Under the pieces are notes generated by a model. The model searched no databases. It had not been told where the DNA came from and was given only the letters and a program-made list of their open reading frames with translations. From Corella eumyota (lineage: Eukaryota > Chordata > Ascidiacea > Phlebobranchia > Corellidae): a stretch of 64,000 nucleotides of DNA. Position numbers and translations under genes: made by a program. Below are positions 44,930 through 55,417 of this stretch, piece after piece (the first letter of the stretch is position 1; every line of letters starts with the position of its first letter). The stretch spans positions 19,325,066-19,389,065 of the forward strand of contig OY720099.1 of assembly GCA_963082875.1 (NCBI GenBank), written 5' to 3'.

Positions 44930-45862
44930 AACCTTTTTTAATCACAATGTACATGATATGGTCATCAGATAATTTATTGATTAAAAACAAGAACTATGTC
45001 TTGGGTATTGTACATAAAATAAAATACATTGGGTATAATTATTTTGTAGTTGTAACTAAGTTTTTGCTCTTTAATTTTTATTTATGTTTAAATGTCTTGC
45101 TTTTTAAGAATTGCAATATGTAAAATGATAATCGTGGGCAAAGTAGGTTTGCTATAGTTTGTTGCAAAGTGTTCATTTAATGTTAATGAATAAATAATTA
45201 TGTAAAGTTTGGTTAGTTAAATATATTAGTAAGTTTAACTCAGTATTTTTTTAATTTTTATTTATCCTTGATGTTGGAAGGTCGACTTTACGACCTAAAC
45301 ATAGAGTAACATCAGTAACCCTGACCCAGTCTTGAGTTGCCTTTGGCAGTTTTGGATATCATCAAAGATAATTGCCTGATAATTATACTGCTGATTAAGT
45401 GCTGGCTTAGCAGAAGTTCATATCGATTATAGCACTTTACTTATGAGCGCTACAGCATAAGAGCAGTGGGGATCAAACCAAAGACCTCATGTAGTAAATG
45501 ATCACAAGTTAGAAAAATCATTCATTTTTTATATACCTTTTTAAATAGTAAAAATATAAAAGACAACTTTTAAAAAATTAAATCAAAAAAGTTTAAACTA
45601 TATTGTGAAGAATGCGCAAACGGGCGACAAGGTGGTATAAACCAATTTCCTGGTTTCTTGTTATTGTGGGAAAATAAATTTCTTTCGGTATTAAAATGGG
45701 GAATTTTTTCCGGTCAAAAAAATTATACACGTTACTACCATTTTAAAACGTTAATTGTACTTAACACTTTAAGTTTTTGCTGTTTTAATTGCAATACTAC
45801 TAGTTTTATTAAGTTGTAGCATTTTAAATTGTTTTTGAGGTCCAGATAACTGAACTGTGAAA
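44930..45862. other. Interval between ZMYND8 and DMAC2-like
   Basis: ZMYND8 poly(A) signal AATAAA at 45018-45023. A SINE copy at 45255-45500. The last 300 bases should hold the DMAC2-like promoter; a GAAAATAAATTTC stretch and a GGCGACAAGG block near 45624 are unremarkable. Confidence 0.4.
45255..45500 (-). repeat. Family A tRNA-derived SINE, head truncated
   Basis: Minus strand: GAGGTCTTTGGTTTGATCCC, CTGCTCTTATGCTGTAGCGC, TCTGCTAAGCCAGCACTTAA, AACTGCCAAAGGCAACTCAA and GACTGGGTCAGGGTTACTGA. Intergenic, 3' of ZMYND8. Confidence 0.8.
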
Positions 45863-48383
45863 ATGTTATCTGCAAATTTTATAAAGCTAAAAGAGATTTC
45901 CAAATTTCAAAAAAGTTTTATGAAAAATCTTCCATTCGCCACAACAACTAAAGGTTTAAATATACATTTTTACTCAACAAATACGAATACTGATACTTCA
46001 GCTACGCAAATTGTCGAGGATAATAACAAATCAATTGTAACTCCAACTAAACCTGACTTTCCTGAAGTTATTGTAGCAAAAAAACATGAGGTACTAATTA
46101 AACCGAAGAAACCAGACTCAAAGGTAAAATTGTTTTGTATATATCTTAATCCTCGATTTAGGAAGGTCGAATACGTGACCTGAACATAGAGTAACAACAG
46201 TTACTCCGACCCAGTCTCGAGTTGCCTGTGGCAGTTTGGGATATTATAGAGACTATAATTGCCCGGTAATTAAGCTGCTGATTAAGTGTTGGCTTAGCAT
46301 AAGTTTATATCGTTTATAGCGCCTTACTCAAGAGCGCTACAGCATGAGAGCAGTAGGGATTAAACTCACAACCTCATAACTACAACACCATGAGAGCGGT
46401 AGGGATTAAACCCATGACCTCATAACTACTACACCATGCTGCCGGCATTTGAACTAATTAAAATTTATTAATTAATTAGTAATCGATTTTTCAGTTTTTA
46501 TTTTAATTTATTCATATGTAGTTAAGAGAAGCAACATACACACAAGTAGCTAGGGTAGCAAGGTTGTTTACCCATATTGAGAATTATAATAATCGATGGG
46601 AATCTGCAATGAAACAATTGGAAGTGAGGTAAAAGAAATATTTAATAAATTTGTATGTACTTGTCGATGGCCTGTCTTATGGTCAGCTTCTCAATTGTCA
46701 TAATAAGGTTGCATATCTCAACTAATATTTGCCCTTGCGCCACAAAAGGCAGTTGTATTCATTTTATAGCCCTATAAATTGTTAATCGCATTTGTTTTTG
46801 TAGACCTAAAAAAATGAATGCTAGATGTGACAAAATTTTAACAGAGCATGGGCCAGAATGGGCTTTGGGTGACGTTGTTTTTAAACTAGGTGGAGCTATA
46901 AAACTTGTCACAGATGACAGATGGGTCGATGACCCTCGTCGAATCAGGTTTTAAAAGTCTTTAAGTGCAGATTTGCTACAATTTTATTTTGAATTTGTTA
47001 CTATAATAATTAGAAATCTAATGTACAACAATTTGATTACAAAAATTAATTGTTTCAAGTATTATATGTATTTAGAAATTAGTTTCTGCTTTATTGAAAT
47101 TGTAACAAATTGAAATGTTTAATAGAACACCAAAGCAGAAAGATTTTACTGTTGAAGCAGTTGATTTACGGCACACGATCATAAATCAAGAAGGACTTCA
47201 ACATCTGGAAAATGTTGGATATCTCAGGTGCCTAAAATTTAAAGTTTATGTTATGACATAATTCTTTTTATTAAATCCTTATTCTCAATGTGAGAAGGTC
47301 GTCTTCTAACCTAAAGTAAAATCAGTTATCTTGACCCAGTCTAGAGTTGACTTTAACAGTTTGGAATGTTATAAATTAGAATTGCTTGATAATTATTTTG
47401 CTTTGTAGGTTTATGCTGTTTATAGTGCCGTGCATGGTTATACAGCATGTTCTTTTATAGTGGTTCCAAGTGTTTTAACTAATACACCATGCCACCAATA
47501 AATTCTATAACATCTGTTACAAAACTTAGGGCAGTAAAACTTCATCATGAATTATGTTTTTTAGATATTTAAATTTAGCGGATTGCCCACTGATTGATAA
47601 CTCTGGAATGTCGTGTTTATTTCCAATCGTGGACACTTTAGAATATTTGGATATTAGTGGGACCAACGTTTCTCCTGAAGGATTCTCATATTTAAGACTT
47701 TTTCCAAGATTAAAATGGATCAACTTAAGTCGACTTCCGGTAAATAAATTTCACTAATATAATGATGATTACCAAATGTTTATAGTTAGGATTTAATGAA
47801 AATGCCTCTTTTATGAAAAAAGCTTATAGAATTGTAAAAAGTTTATAAAAACTTGGGCAGCCATATTGTCTCAACTTTGTTTTTATTTAAACATTGCCTA
47901 TTTCAAAATCCAAACTTATTTTTTGATACAGAATCCAGAATTAATGAACAAAATGTTACCATTTATTGCTGACCTCCTTCCTCCTGATTGCATAGTTGTA
48001 ACAAATGATGACTTGCCATCTACTTGTTATGGAAGTGAAATTCCTTACAGGAGTTTAAAGGATCCAGTTGATGATATGTTGCTGGATAATACTTCGGGAA
48101 TTGGTATGTACTTAGCTTATAAAATAAAAAATAACTGGGTTGTGTTAAAACAGTAAAATTTTAAAACTTGTTTTAAGGTGATGTAGTAGTATTCAATGAA
48201 ATACATGGAGCAAATAAACTTCAGCTTGCTGATGTTACTCACGTTCATAAACTTTGGAAAACTCCAGCGCTCAACAAAAATAGAAAAATGAGAATGACTC
48301 GGCAACATAATTATAAAAATAATCCAATTCCAAAGATGGTGAAATATTTAAGAAAAGCAGAACAATATGAACCCTTGTTTTAA
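45863..48383 (+). CDS. DMAC2: DMAC2/ATP5SL-like mitochondrial leucine-rich protein
   Basis: DMAC2 assists assembly of the distal membrane arm of respiratory complex I. Seven coding exons: 45863-46123, 46522-46628, 46804-46947, 47126-47227, 47565-47739, 47932-48103, 48178-48383; 388 residues in phase, longer than human DMAC2 (about 257). The start at 45863 gives a Lys-rich, acid-free leader (MLSANFIKLKEISKFQKSFM), fitting mitochondrial import. The core matches the family: GPEWALGDVVFKLGGAIKL, EAVDLRHTIINQEGLQHL, and leucine-rich repeats YLNLADCPLIDNSGM and TLEYLDISGTNVSPEGFSYL, then LKWINLSRLPNPEL and PPDCIVV. The basic extension after the repeats (KNRKMRMTRQHNYKNNPIPK) is not in the human protein. 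The paralogue ATP5S (DMAC2L) is less likely. EEF2KMT begins 189 bases downstream. Confidence 0.82.
46135..46445 (-). repeat. Family A SINE with a duplicated head
   Basis: Minus strand: CCGGCAGCATGGTGTAGTAG, a B-box GGGTTTAATCCC, then a second copy of the same 45-50 bases (two CATGAGAGCRGTAGGGATTA blocks on the plus strand, at 46343 and 46390), then the normal body with CTCGAGACTGGGTCGGAGTA. It starts 12 bases after the donor of exon 45863-46123. Confidence 0.85.
46655..46800 (-). repeat. Family B short dispersed repeat
   Basis: Plus strand: CGATGGCCTGTCTTATGGTC, CAATTGTCATAATAAGGTTG, CAACTAATATTTGCCCTTGC, GCCACAAAAGGCAGTTGTAT and CCCTATAAATTG. Reverse orientation; it almost fills the short intron 46629-46803. 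Confidence 0.65.
47265..47500 (-). repeat. Family A SINE, diverged
   Basis: Minus strand: GGTGGCATGGTGTATTAGTT, AAAACACTTGGAACCACTAT, CTGTATAACCATGCACGGCA, CCAAACTGTTAAAGTCAACT and AGACTGGGTCAAGATAACTG. The B-box is degraded, so this is an old copy. DMAC2-like intron. Confidence 0.65.
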
Positions 48384-48572
48384 AAACTTATTTAAAATTT
48401 CAAAAAATCTGAAAAAACAAATGTTGCATTTCTGTACTTGATTCACTACATTGTGGTTAATCACTTAATATAATAACTTTGCAACCTTTTTTTATATTTT
48501 GAATTCTTGTTTCAAATACTACTTGTTTGTTGTTATATAGATCTATGTTTAACTTAGGTTTGTATTTTTAAA
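48384..48572 (+). promoter_or_regulatory. Short intercistronic region with a possible trans-splice acceptor
   Basis: Just 189 bases separate the DMAC2-like stop from the EEF2KMT start. I see no canonical AATAAA in it, only AATATA-type variants, and a good acceptor TTTAACTTAG ends at 48557, 15 bases before the downstream ATG. Tunicates trans-splice a leader onto genes in tightly spaced operons; this layout fits that. Confidence 0.5.
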
Positions 48573-50305
48573 ATGTGCCTTCAAAAAGTGTCACATATTA
48601 CTTGCCAGTTTTTGACAGCAACCCCAATTTATTCATTTGATTGGATGCATGATAAGAACAAAATAGGATGTGGGTTGCACCATAACAAACAACACAAATT
48701 ATGGTCGGAAGAATGTCAAAACGACATCATAAAAGAGGTTGGTATTATATAAATTATAATGGTTTAGTAAAAGTTTTATCTTAAAACAACTTAAGCACTA
48801 ATCATGTTATATTTTGGTAAACATTTTACTTCACAATATTAACTTACTTCACAAAAAAGGAAGAAAATAACATAAATATTAATTTTCTTAATGTTTTAGA
48901 CTGTTCAGCATCAAACTACCAAGCAATACCCTGTAAGTGCAAGTTACCAAAAGGCATTTTTAAAAGCATTAATTCGGCAAGTAAGACACCAATTTTAATA
49001 ACAGCATACAACAGATTTTTTACTTGATATTTAAGTATTTTAATTTAAATTTTGTTGTGAATTTAAGGTTGAATCTTCTGGCCAAGATCCATGTGAAGAG
49101 CTTTGTAGCATTTACATGGAGTTTCTAAATGCTGTTTCTCAGAAAACCTCTTTTAAAAGTTACTACCTGGTAACATTAATATACAAGATCACAGTTTAAA
49201 TCTAAATGTTTACTGTTAACTATATTTTGGTAATTTTTTTAGCCAAAGAAAAATATATTTGTAACATTGGAGGAAAATACGAATCTACTTTCTAATGGAA
49301 CTACTGGCCTTGTCACATGGAAGGTAGGATATTTTAAAAATTACTTTTGGGGCGTTTATTTATCCTTGATGTGGTAATGCCAACTTTAAAGCCCATTTTT
49401 AGAGGGATATTTGTTACGAAGGCCCATCGGTAAGTAAGTTTTAAATAATAATAATTGTAGCTGCCTGATAATTAATCTGTTCATTGGTTTTTGACTCTAG
49501 GGGTCATGTAGTAAAATCAAGTGTTTTAACTGCTACACCAAATTAATTTGTCCTCAATTTTAGGGGAGCTTAATAATGTCAGAGTGGTTGATAAGTAACC
49601 CCCAATTGTTAAAAGGAAAGAGAATTATTGAACTTGGTTGTGGGTCTGGTTTAACTGGGTTAGTTTCATTGAAAGTAACTGAAGTGGCTCACTACACTTT
49701 TACAGATTCCCATCAGGACGTTCTTAACCAAGTTAAGAAAAATGTTGCCATAAATAATATTAACAAAGGTGAAAATACCAAATATGTAACAAAGTTTAAA
49801 ATTGTAAGAATTAAGCAGTCTTGTATCTTACCATATTCTTACATTTTTCAGATCGATATAATATTCAATGTTTAAATTGGGGAGAAGATTTAGAAAGCAT
49901 TTTATCAAATTTTGATATTCTTTTAGCAGCAGGTTAAAAAATTGTTTTTTTTTAATTAAGTTTGTATAAAAATTAAACCATTTTGTATTTTTTTAGATGT
50001 TGTTTTTGACCCTAAGTATGTCCCTCTGCTTGTAGAAACTATATCAAAGATTTTAAATTTAAAACCTGGTTGTATAGCATATATTGCATCAACTGTTCGA
50101 AATAAAGAAACTTTTCAATATTTTTTGGATCAAATAGGTATACAAATGAATAAATTATAGTTAGTTTATTTGTGTTAAACTGTGGCTTTTATTTTTAGCT
50201 TTAAATGGCCTTTCTATGCAACATTTGGATATTAAAGAAACCAACCAAGTTTTTATATTTGATCGTAGCGGGGATTTTCAATTAACAAAAATATATGCAC
50301 TGTAA
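48573..50305 (+). CDS. EEF2KMT: eEF2-lysine methyltransferase (FAM86 family)
   Basis: Class I SAM-dependent methyltransferase that trimethylates a lysine of translation factor eEF2 in the cytosol. Eight coding exons: 48573-48737, 48900-48980, 49068-49169, 49243-49323, 49564-49768, 49852-49932, 49997-50137, 50199-50305; 320 residues, as for human FAM86 proteins (about 330). Family N-terminus: KQYPVSASYQKAFLKALIRQ; then NLLSNGTTGLVTWKGSL and MSEWLISNPQLLKGKR. SAM motif I is IIELGCGSGLTGL (residues 164-176), the post-I acidic residue is in FTDSHQDVL, and the AADVVFDP motif (237-244) matches the AADVLYCP of the human enzyme. The first intron has a weak donor, GTTGGT. It follows the DMAC2-like gene closely. 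Confidence 0.93.
49350..49550 (-). repeat. Family A SINE, diverged and internally deleted
   Basis: Plus strand: TTATTTATCCTTGATGTGGT (3' end of the element), CTGCCTGATAATTAATCTGT, then GGGGTCATGTAGTAAAATCA and AAGTGTTTTAACTGCTACAC (tRNA head). The body is shortened. Antisense, EEF2KMT intron. Confidence 0.65.
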
Positions 50306-50629
50306 AAAGGTAAATATACTTTATAATTCAATAACTTTTGGGCTTTTATTATATTTTATTTCGTATAAAGTGCAAAAGTGTAAAAAATGGGCAAAAAAAT
50401 AAACATAAAACAATTAAATAAAAAAGTCAGATTACGAAGCAATAATAATATGATTTCAATTTTTGAAAATATAATTATTACTTGCAATTAAGTTAATATA
50501 GTAACCAATTATAAATTTTCCATATAATGTGCGTATATAGTGCACTAGTACTGATCACAGCCAATATTATGGTAAGCAGTTACTAGAAATAAAAACAGTT
50601 AAAAATCGACCTAAAATGTTGATTGTGAT
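50306..50629. other. Convergent 3' regions of EEF2KMT and the LPMO gene
   Basis: EEF2KMT poly(A) signal AATAAA at 50398-50403; a minus-strand AATAAA for the LPMO gene at 50345-50350. If both are used the two transcripts overlap by at least 50 bases. No other feature. Confidence 0.5.
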
Positions 50630-52668
50630 TTACACTTTTGTACCACAAGGTTGAGGTGTGTTATATGAAAAATCACAAGTTAATGTTCCAGTGCTCATAT
50701 TGACCATGGTTCCAGGTGGACAGCTGATTGGACCAAGAGGCTCTAAACCTTCGTAAACGCATCGCACAAATTCTGTGCATGAAAGTTGGATGAAGTCTTG
50801 TTGTATTTGCTCTGCTGTGCAACGACTTATTCCTATAAAGATATAAATTATTATAATGTTTGTTGTATTAAAATGGTGGTTTAAAGGTAAATATACTGAA
50901 ACCTATTAAAATCTTTAAAGACTACTCCAAAAAGTGCAATTTAGAAATTAAGTTATTACAAAACCCAATAAGAATTAGAGGTTTAAATGTTAAACAATCA
51001 AGCCCTTACCTTCTGCAGGGAATGCTTCAGCAGAATTTTCTGTTGTAGTTGAACTTGAAACAATTGTTGAAGTAGTAGTAGCTGCTGTAGAGCTAGGTTC
51101 AACTGTTTCTAACACAGTAGTAGTTGAAAAAAATGGTTTTGGGCTGGTACTTGATATTGTCACAGTTTCTTCTGTTGTTGTTGGTGGTGCGGTAGTAGTT
51201 GATGTTGATGGAGTTGGGGTTACAGTAGAAGGTTCTGTTCCGTTGTCGAAAATTGCTATGTCGGAGCACCCATAAAATTCTTCTTGTGGCCCGTTGCCAA
51301 CAGCACCGACGCCATTTTCATCAACACCCCAAGAATTTCCTGTTAAAAGGGCCAATTCTTTTATATTTGGTCAAAGTAATTACTTAAAATTCAGGTTTAG
51401 CACATAAAGAATTTTAACGTTACCAGGTTTAGCGTTTTGGCCTAGCTATTTAACAACGTTGCCTTTGGAAACTAAATACAAGTTAGAGCTATATTTAAAG
51501 CACATGTATATACCTGTGTGGTAACGCCATTGTAAAACACATTGTGTGCAAGTCACATCTTTAGGTAAGTTAGCTTGCAAATAAACTTGTTTTTCTAACT
51601 CGTTCGGGTAGTATCTTGTTTCTCCATTATTAAGCGTTAACAAATGCCTGTAAAAATTAACGTACATTAGGCATATTACTTTAATGCAGGCACTTTCAGC
51701 CTAGTGTATTACTATACTATTTTAAATGTAGGTAAATATGTTATTGCTAGCTTACTTGTCTAAGCACTCTTGCTTTACTATTGTAGTAATGTCGTTGTTT
51801 GGGCACAATCGAAATTCAAAGTAACCCTTGTGAAATGCAGTGAGGTCAATATGGATATCTACTTTACCAGCACGCTCGTACGTTCTAAAAACATATAATT
51901 TAATTATTACAAGTGATGTAAAATTTACTTAAAATGGAGGTTAGTTGACAATATTGATCTCCGTTTAACTTATAAGACTTTATATAGTCATAAATTCCTT
52001 TTAGTGCGCGGGAAAATAACTACGCCCAAAAATCTGCTTTGGCCAAATTGCAACAAATAATATTCTTTCCTTAGCGTTAGAAATCTACTAGTACAGATAA
52101 ATTGCAGTCCCAATTAAGTTTTGTAAAACACTTACTTTGTTATAATCCCCGTGCCGTAAGTTCCGCCAGCCTCGTTTGCTCTTGGTTGGGGATCTGAATA
52201 CGAATCCCCGCAGACCCCACAGTTACCACCGTTCACATACCATTGAGTCTGTAAAATTTAATTTTATCAATTTTAGGATACTTTATAGAAATTTAGTTCC
52301 AATTTTTTTGGTTTTATAAAATGTTTATTTACTATTTTTCGCAAATTTGAGGTTTTAAAATTTTTTTTTCTTACCGAAAAACCGCCACAAAAAAGTTGAT
52401 TGTCGTTGTAGTTTTCTTTAATATCTTCAGCTCTAGATGCATATTCTTCTTCATTTTTAAATCTCCACAAACTTGATCTTCCTGGAGGGTTTAAAAGTCG
52501 TCCATGAGCGTTAACAAACGCAACATCTACAAGAAAAAAAAAATTATTATAAAAAAACACAGACCAAAATCAAAAATATATCGTAACCAGCAGCAATTAT
52601 TTATAGTTAGTTAAATCTTAATACTTACAATATATTAAACAAACTGCTGAAACTGTATAGATGTTCAT
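50630..52668 (-). CDS. Secreted AA15 lytic polysaccharide monooxygenase with chitin-binding module
   Basis: LPMOs are copper enzymes that oxidatively cut chitin or cellulose. Seven coding exons on the minus strand: 52668-52629, 52526-52375, 52248-52136, 51884-51756, 51647-51514, 51339-51010, 50832-50630; 366 residues in phase. A 20-residue signal peptide ends at VNA, leaving His21 as first mature residue (HGRLLNPPGRSSLWRF), as the copper histidine brace requires. The second brace histidine is His120 in TAFHKGYFEFRLC; the axial tyrosine is probably Tyr212 in EEFYGCSDIAIF. Cysteine pairs and WYVNGGNCGVCGD match the AA15 (old CBM33-like) animal family. A Thr/Ser/Pro linker (about 223-298) leads to a six-cysteine CBM14/peritrophin-A module (304-363). 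Chitin is the likelier substrate given CBM14, but tunicates also make cellulose. Confidence 0.93.
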
Positions 52669-53941
52669 ATTTGCAGATTAAGTGAAGCTTATAGTAATGT
52701 AGTTAGTTGTAGTCGTTGTAGTTATAACAAAATGAACCACCTAACGGTCCTTATATAAGTTTTCGATGCGGAAACAAGAAAGGGTTTGTGATTGAGTTGT
52801 CTGTAACAAAAGCGGCAAATCAAGACGTTATGACGTAACAAATGTTATTCTCATAACTTGGATAACCATGGTGATTTCATGTGGTCTAATGATAAAAGTA
52901 CTGGCCACGTTTTAAAGCTTTTACGAGCTAAGCTAAATTTATTTACTCGGCACATACTTTTCTATTTGGACAGACAAGTTGCTTGACGTATTGTAATAAA
53001 TTTGCTGACGCATACAATGTTGTTATCATATTGTTTAGCGACGGCTTGTCCCAAAATTTATTTTCTAGACTATAATGTAACCTAAATTGCGAATATCGAC
53101 ATTTAACAAACAAAACAACTTCACAAACAACATGTTTTATATCTTTCTAAACAAAGTATACCGAACTTTGATGGTTACGCAATGTTGAGCGAGTAAAAGC
53201 TCTCAAAGAAACATGTTTTCTTGAAATTAAAGGCAAGAGTGCTACTGCTGCAAAGTAGTCAGTGTTATTCGGTAAAACTTTAATAATATGTACTTTTATT
53301 GTTTTGGTCCTTCTGAATAAGCCGTAAACTTGACTGTGCAAATTTACTTTAACATAAAAGTGTTAATATAGTATATATTTTACAACATAAAATCTTTATT
53401 TATAGATTATACGAGACCAGAGATCAAATGCGGAAACCTGTTCAGTCGATGATCTAATGCTTGTTTGTATAAAGCAAAGTAATGGTAAACATTACAGTTA
53501 GCTTAATGTCTAAAACAATTGTGTACAGCCAAAAGGTAATTCTCCTTTTGATGTTAATCGAGTTCTAGCAATAAATACATCCGTAGTAACAATATAAATG
53601 TTTACTGTTCTGTTGCATTAGGTACTAAACCAACAGTTTGTTGTATAAAATATCATACAAATATAGTTTACCATATTTAGTCATTACTCCAAGGGCATTG
53701 ACCTAATGTTTTAATTGCTGGGATAGGCTAAACTTTGTTTATTTTTAGATTTTAATTTTCTCATAAGTGCAAAGGCTATTTAAAAAATAAAACGACAGCC
53801 TAATTAGATAAAATTCTTAATTAAAATTGGCCATTTTAGTTATTCAAAATCGTTACTCTGAATTTATCTATTTTGTTATACATTTTATACAAAAAATAAA
53901 TTTTAAAAACAGTATTAAATAATAAAAAATGTAAATAAAAG
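52669..53941. other. LPMO promoter side and 3' flank of the SLC43-like gene
   Basis: A TATA element CTTATATAAG lies at 52750-52759, about 82 bases upstream of the LPMO start codon on the minus strand. Beyond that I see only AT-rich sequence with no repeat copy and no coding signal. Confidence 0.45.
52750..52759 (-). promoter_or_regulatory. TATA box of the LPMO gene
   Basis: CTTATATAAG reads the same on both strands and fits the TATAWAAG consensus. Its distance to the start codon leaves room for a short 5'UTR. It is the clearest TATA element in the window, in keeping with a tissue-specific secreted product. Confidence 0.5.
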
Positions 53942-55417
53942 TTATTTAAAATATAAAACAACAGGACAAACAAATGTTAAAAAAGACATAACTAAGAAAG
54001 TAACATTGACATAAAAAAAACTATTATGAAATAAATTAACTACTGCAGTATACATAAAGAATTGCAAGGTCATAAACGGAGCCGTTGTTAAACATACAAC
54101 ACTAAAAAGTTTTCCAAAATATTTTTGAGGGTAATAAGCCATCATAAAATTTGGCGATGAGGCGACGCACAAAATTTTACTAAGATCCAACAATATAAAA
54201 GATAAACACTGGATCGGTAGATATGGTATGAGAATAATTCCTGATGCTAAAAGGTTAATAAGACATACTAAAGCAAATGTTATTATAGCAGAGTAGCGAA
54301 ACACTGTGCTTTCAGGTAGCTGTTTTCTTCTAAATTTTTGAAGTATTTTTTCGATTAAAAATGCAACTAAAGGTGATAATACTAAATTTGTCAACGGCAG
54401 GAATCCGAATATATTAAGGTAGTAACTAACTATATGAGTATCATGAGCTAATGACATTAGCCATGGATAAAGGGTCCCGAATGCGAAAACATAGCGCAGA
54501 ATAACAACTGCGTTAAAGAACCAATACAGGAAAAACGGAAGAGAAATAACACAATCTTTAAATGATACTTCCACGTTCTTGTTTGCAGACTTGCTGTTTT
54601 CTTTACGAGGTACCAATTCCGTTGTCAAAGTATCAGTAGTAGACTTCTTTTTGGAACACAACCCATAATCAAATCCCTTCGGTACGTCAAACGGAATATG
54701 TTTTCGAGGGCGAAGAAAAAATGTTTTTAATAAAAACAAGAGGGACAATATAGCCAGTGCTAAAAAACTATAATTAATACCAATCCCATCCCCATACAAC
54801 AGTTTGATAATAACTGCAATCCAAGGGGAAGTCCCAAATGCGGTCGTTATTATAATTAAAATAAAAGTTCTTCTCTGCCCGAACAAATTTGCTACAGTAA
54901 AACTAGAATCAACTAAAAAGCGACCTCCCATTCCCATCAGGGGCACCGATATATACAGTAACCATGAAAAGTTTGGTTTAGTAAGCGATGTTGCAAGGCA
55001 CCCAAAAAAAATAAAAAATGTCCCAATTCCCTCAGAAACCCAGTCTCCAAAATGATCATATATTGGCCCCCATAAGATACCGATAAGCATTCTTGATACA
55101 ACCCGTATTGTAAATACCAAGTTGAATTGTTTCCGCTGCGAGGCGCAGTTAGTAGACTCACTTACATTTAGAACACTACTTGGTTCAATAAAACTAAAAT
55201 TATTGTGAAATTTTGATATTTCTGGGTTTTGATAAGTTGAATTTGTGCTGTTTTTTGTTGTTGAGTTTAGTATTTCTGTACAACCTGAACTGAACAGATA
55301 TTCTTGTTTGAAAACGTAGTTAATTGGTCCCCAGCCGGCAGTAATTCCTCCGAAAAGGGAAATATGTAAAGTTGTTAAAACTAGAGTCGCTATATATTTA
55401 CACTTGAGTTTCATCAT
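53942..55417 (-). CDS. Major facilitator transporter, SLC43A3-like, intronless
   Basis: SLC43 proteins are plasma-membrane facilitators: A1 and A2 carry large neutral amino acids, A3 carries purine nucleobases. One uninterrupted frame of 491 residues, equal in length to human SLC43A3. About twelve hydrophobic spans. Family marks: AGWGPINYVFK in span 1, ANLFGQRRTFIL, FFLRPRKHIPFDVPKGFDYGLC (human: [21 protein letters not shown]), YFGKLFSVVCL and NSFFYVNVTFLVMSFLTFVCP at the end. The first outer loop has several N-glycosylation sites (NST, NST, NFS, NVS). The alternative start one codon in makes no difference. Every other multi-exon gene around it has many introns, so lack of introns suggests origin by retrotransposition of an mRNA; no poly(A) tract or target-site repeat remains visible. 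Tunicate-specific expansion is possible. Confidence 0.88.
   Translation of the reverse strand: MMKLKCKYIATLVLTTLHISLFGGITAGWGPINYVFKQEYLFSSGCTEILNSTTKNSTNSTYQNPEISKFHNNFSFIEPSSVLNVSESTNCASQRKQFNLVFTIRVVSRMLIGILWGPIYDHFGDWVSEGIGTFFIFFGCLATSLTKPNFSWLLYISVPLMGMGGRFLVDSSFTVANLFGQRRTFILIIITTAFGTSPWIAVIIKLLYGDGIGINYSFLALAILSLLFLLKTFFLRPRKHIPFDVPKGFDYGLCSKKKSTTDTLTTELVPRKENSKSANKNVEVSFKDCVISLPFFLYWFFNAVVILRYVFAFGTLYPWLMSLAHDTHIVSYYLNIFGFLPLTNLVLSPLVAFLIEKILQKFRRKQLPESTVFRYSAIITFALVCLINLLASGIILIPYLPIQCLSFILLDLSKILCVASSPNFMMAYYPQKYFGKLFSVVCLTTAPFMTLQFFMYTAVVNLFHNSFFYVNVTFLVMSFLTFVCPVVLYFK

Noticed and set aside
51010-51339. The Thr-rich stretch as a separate mucin gene
   Set aside because: Phase and splice sites join it to the LPMO exons on both sides; it is the linker to the CBM14 module.
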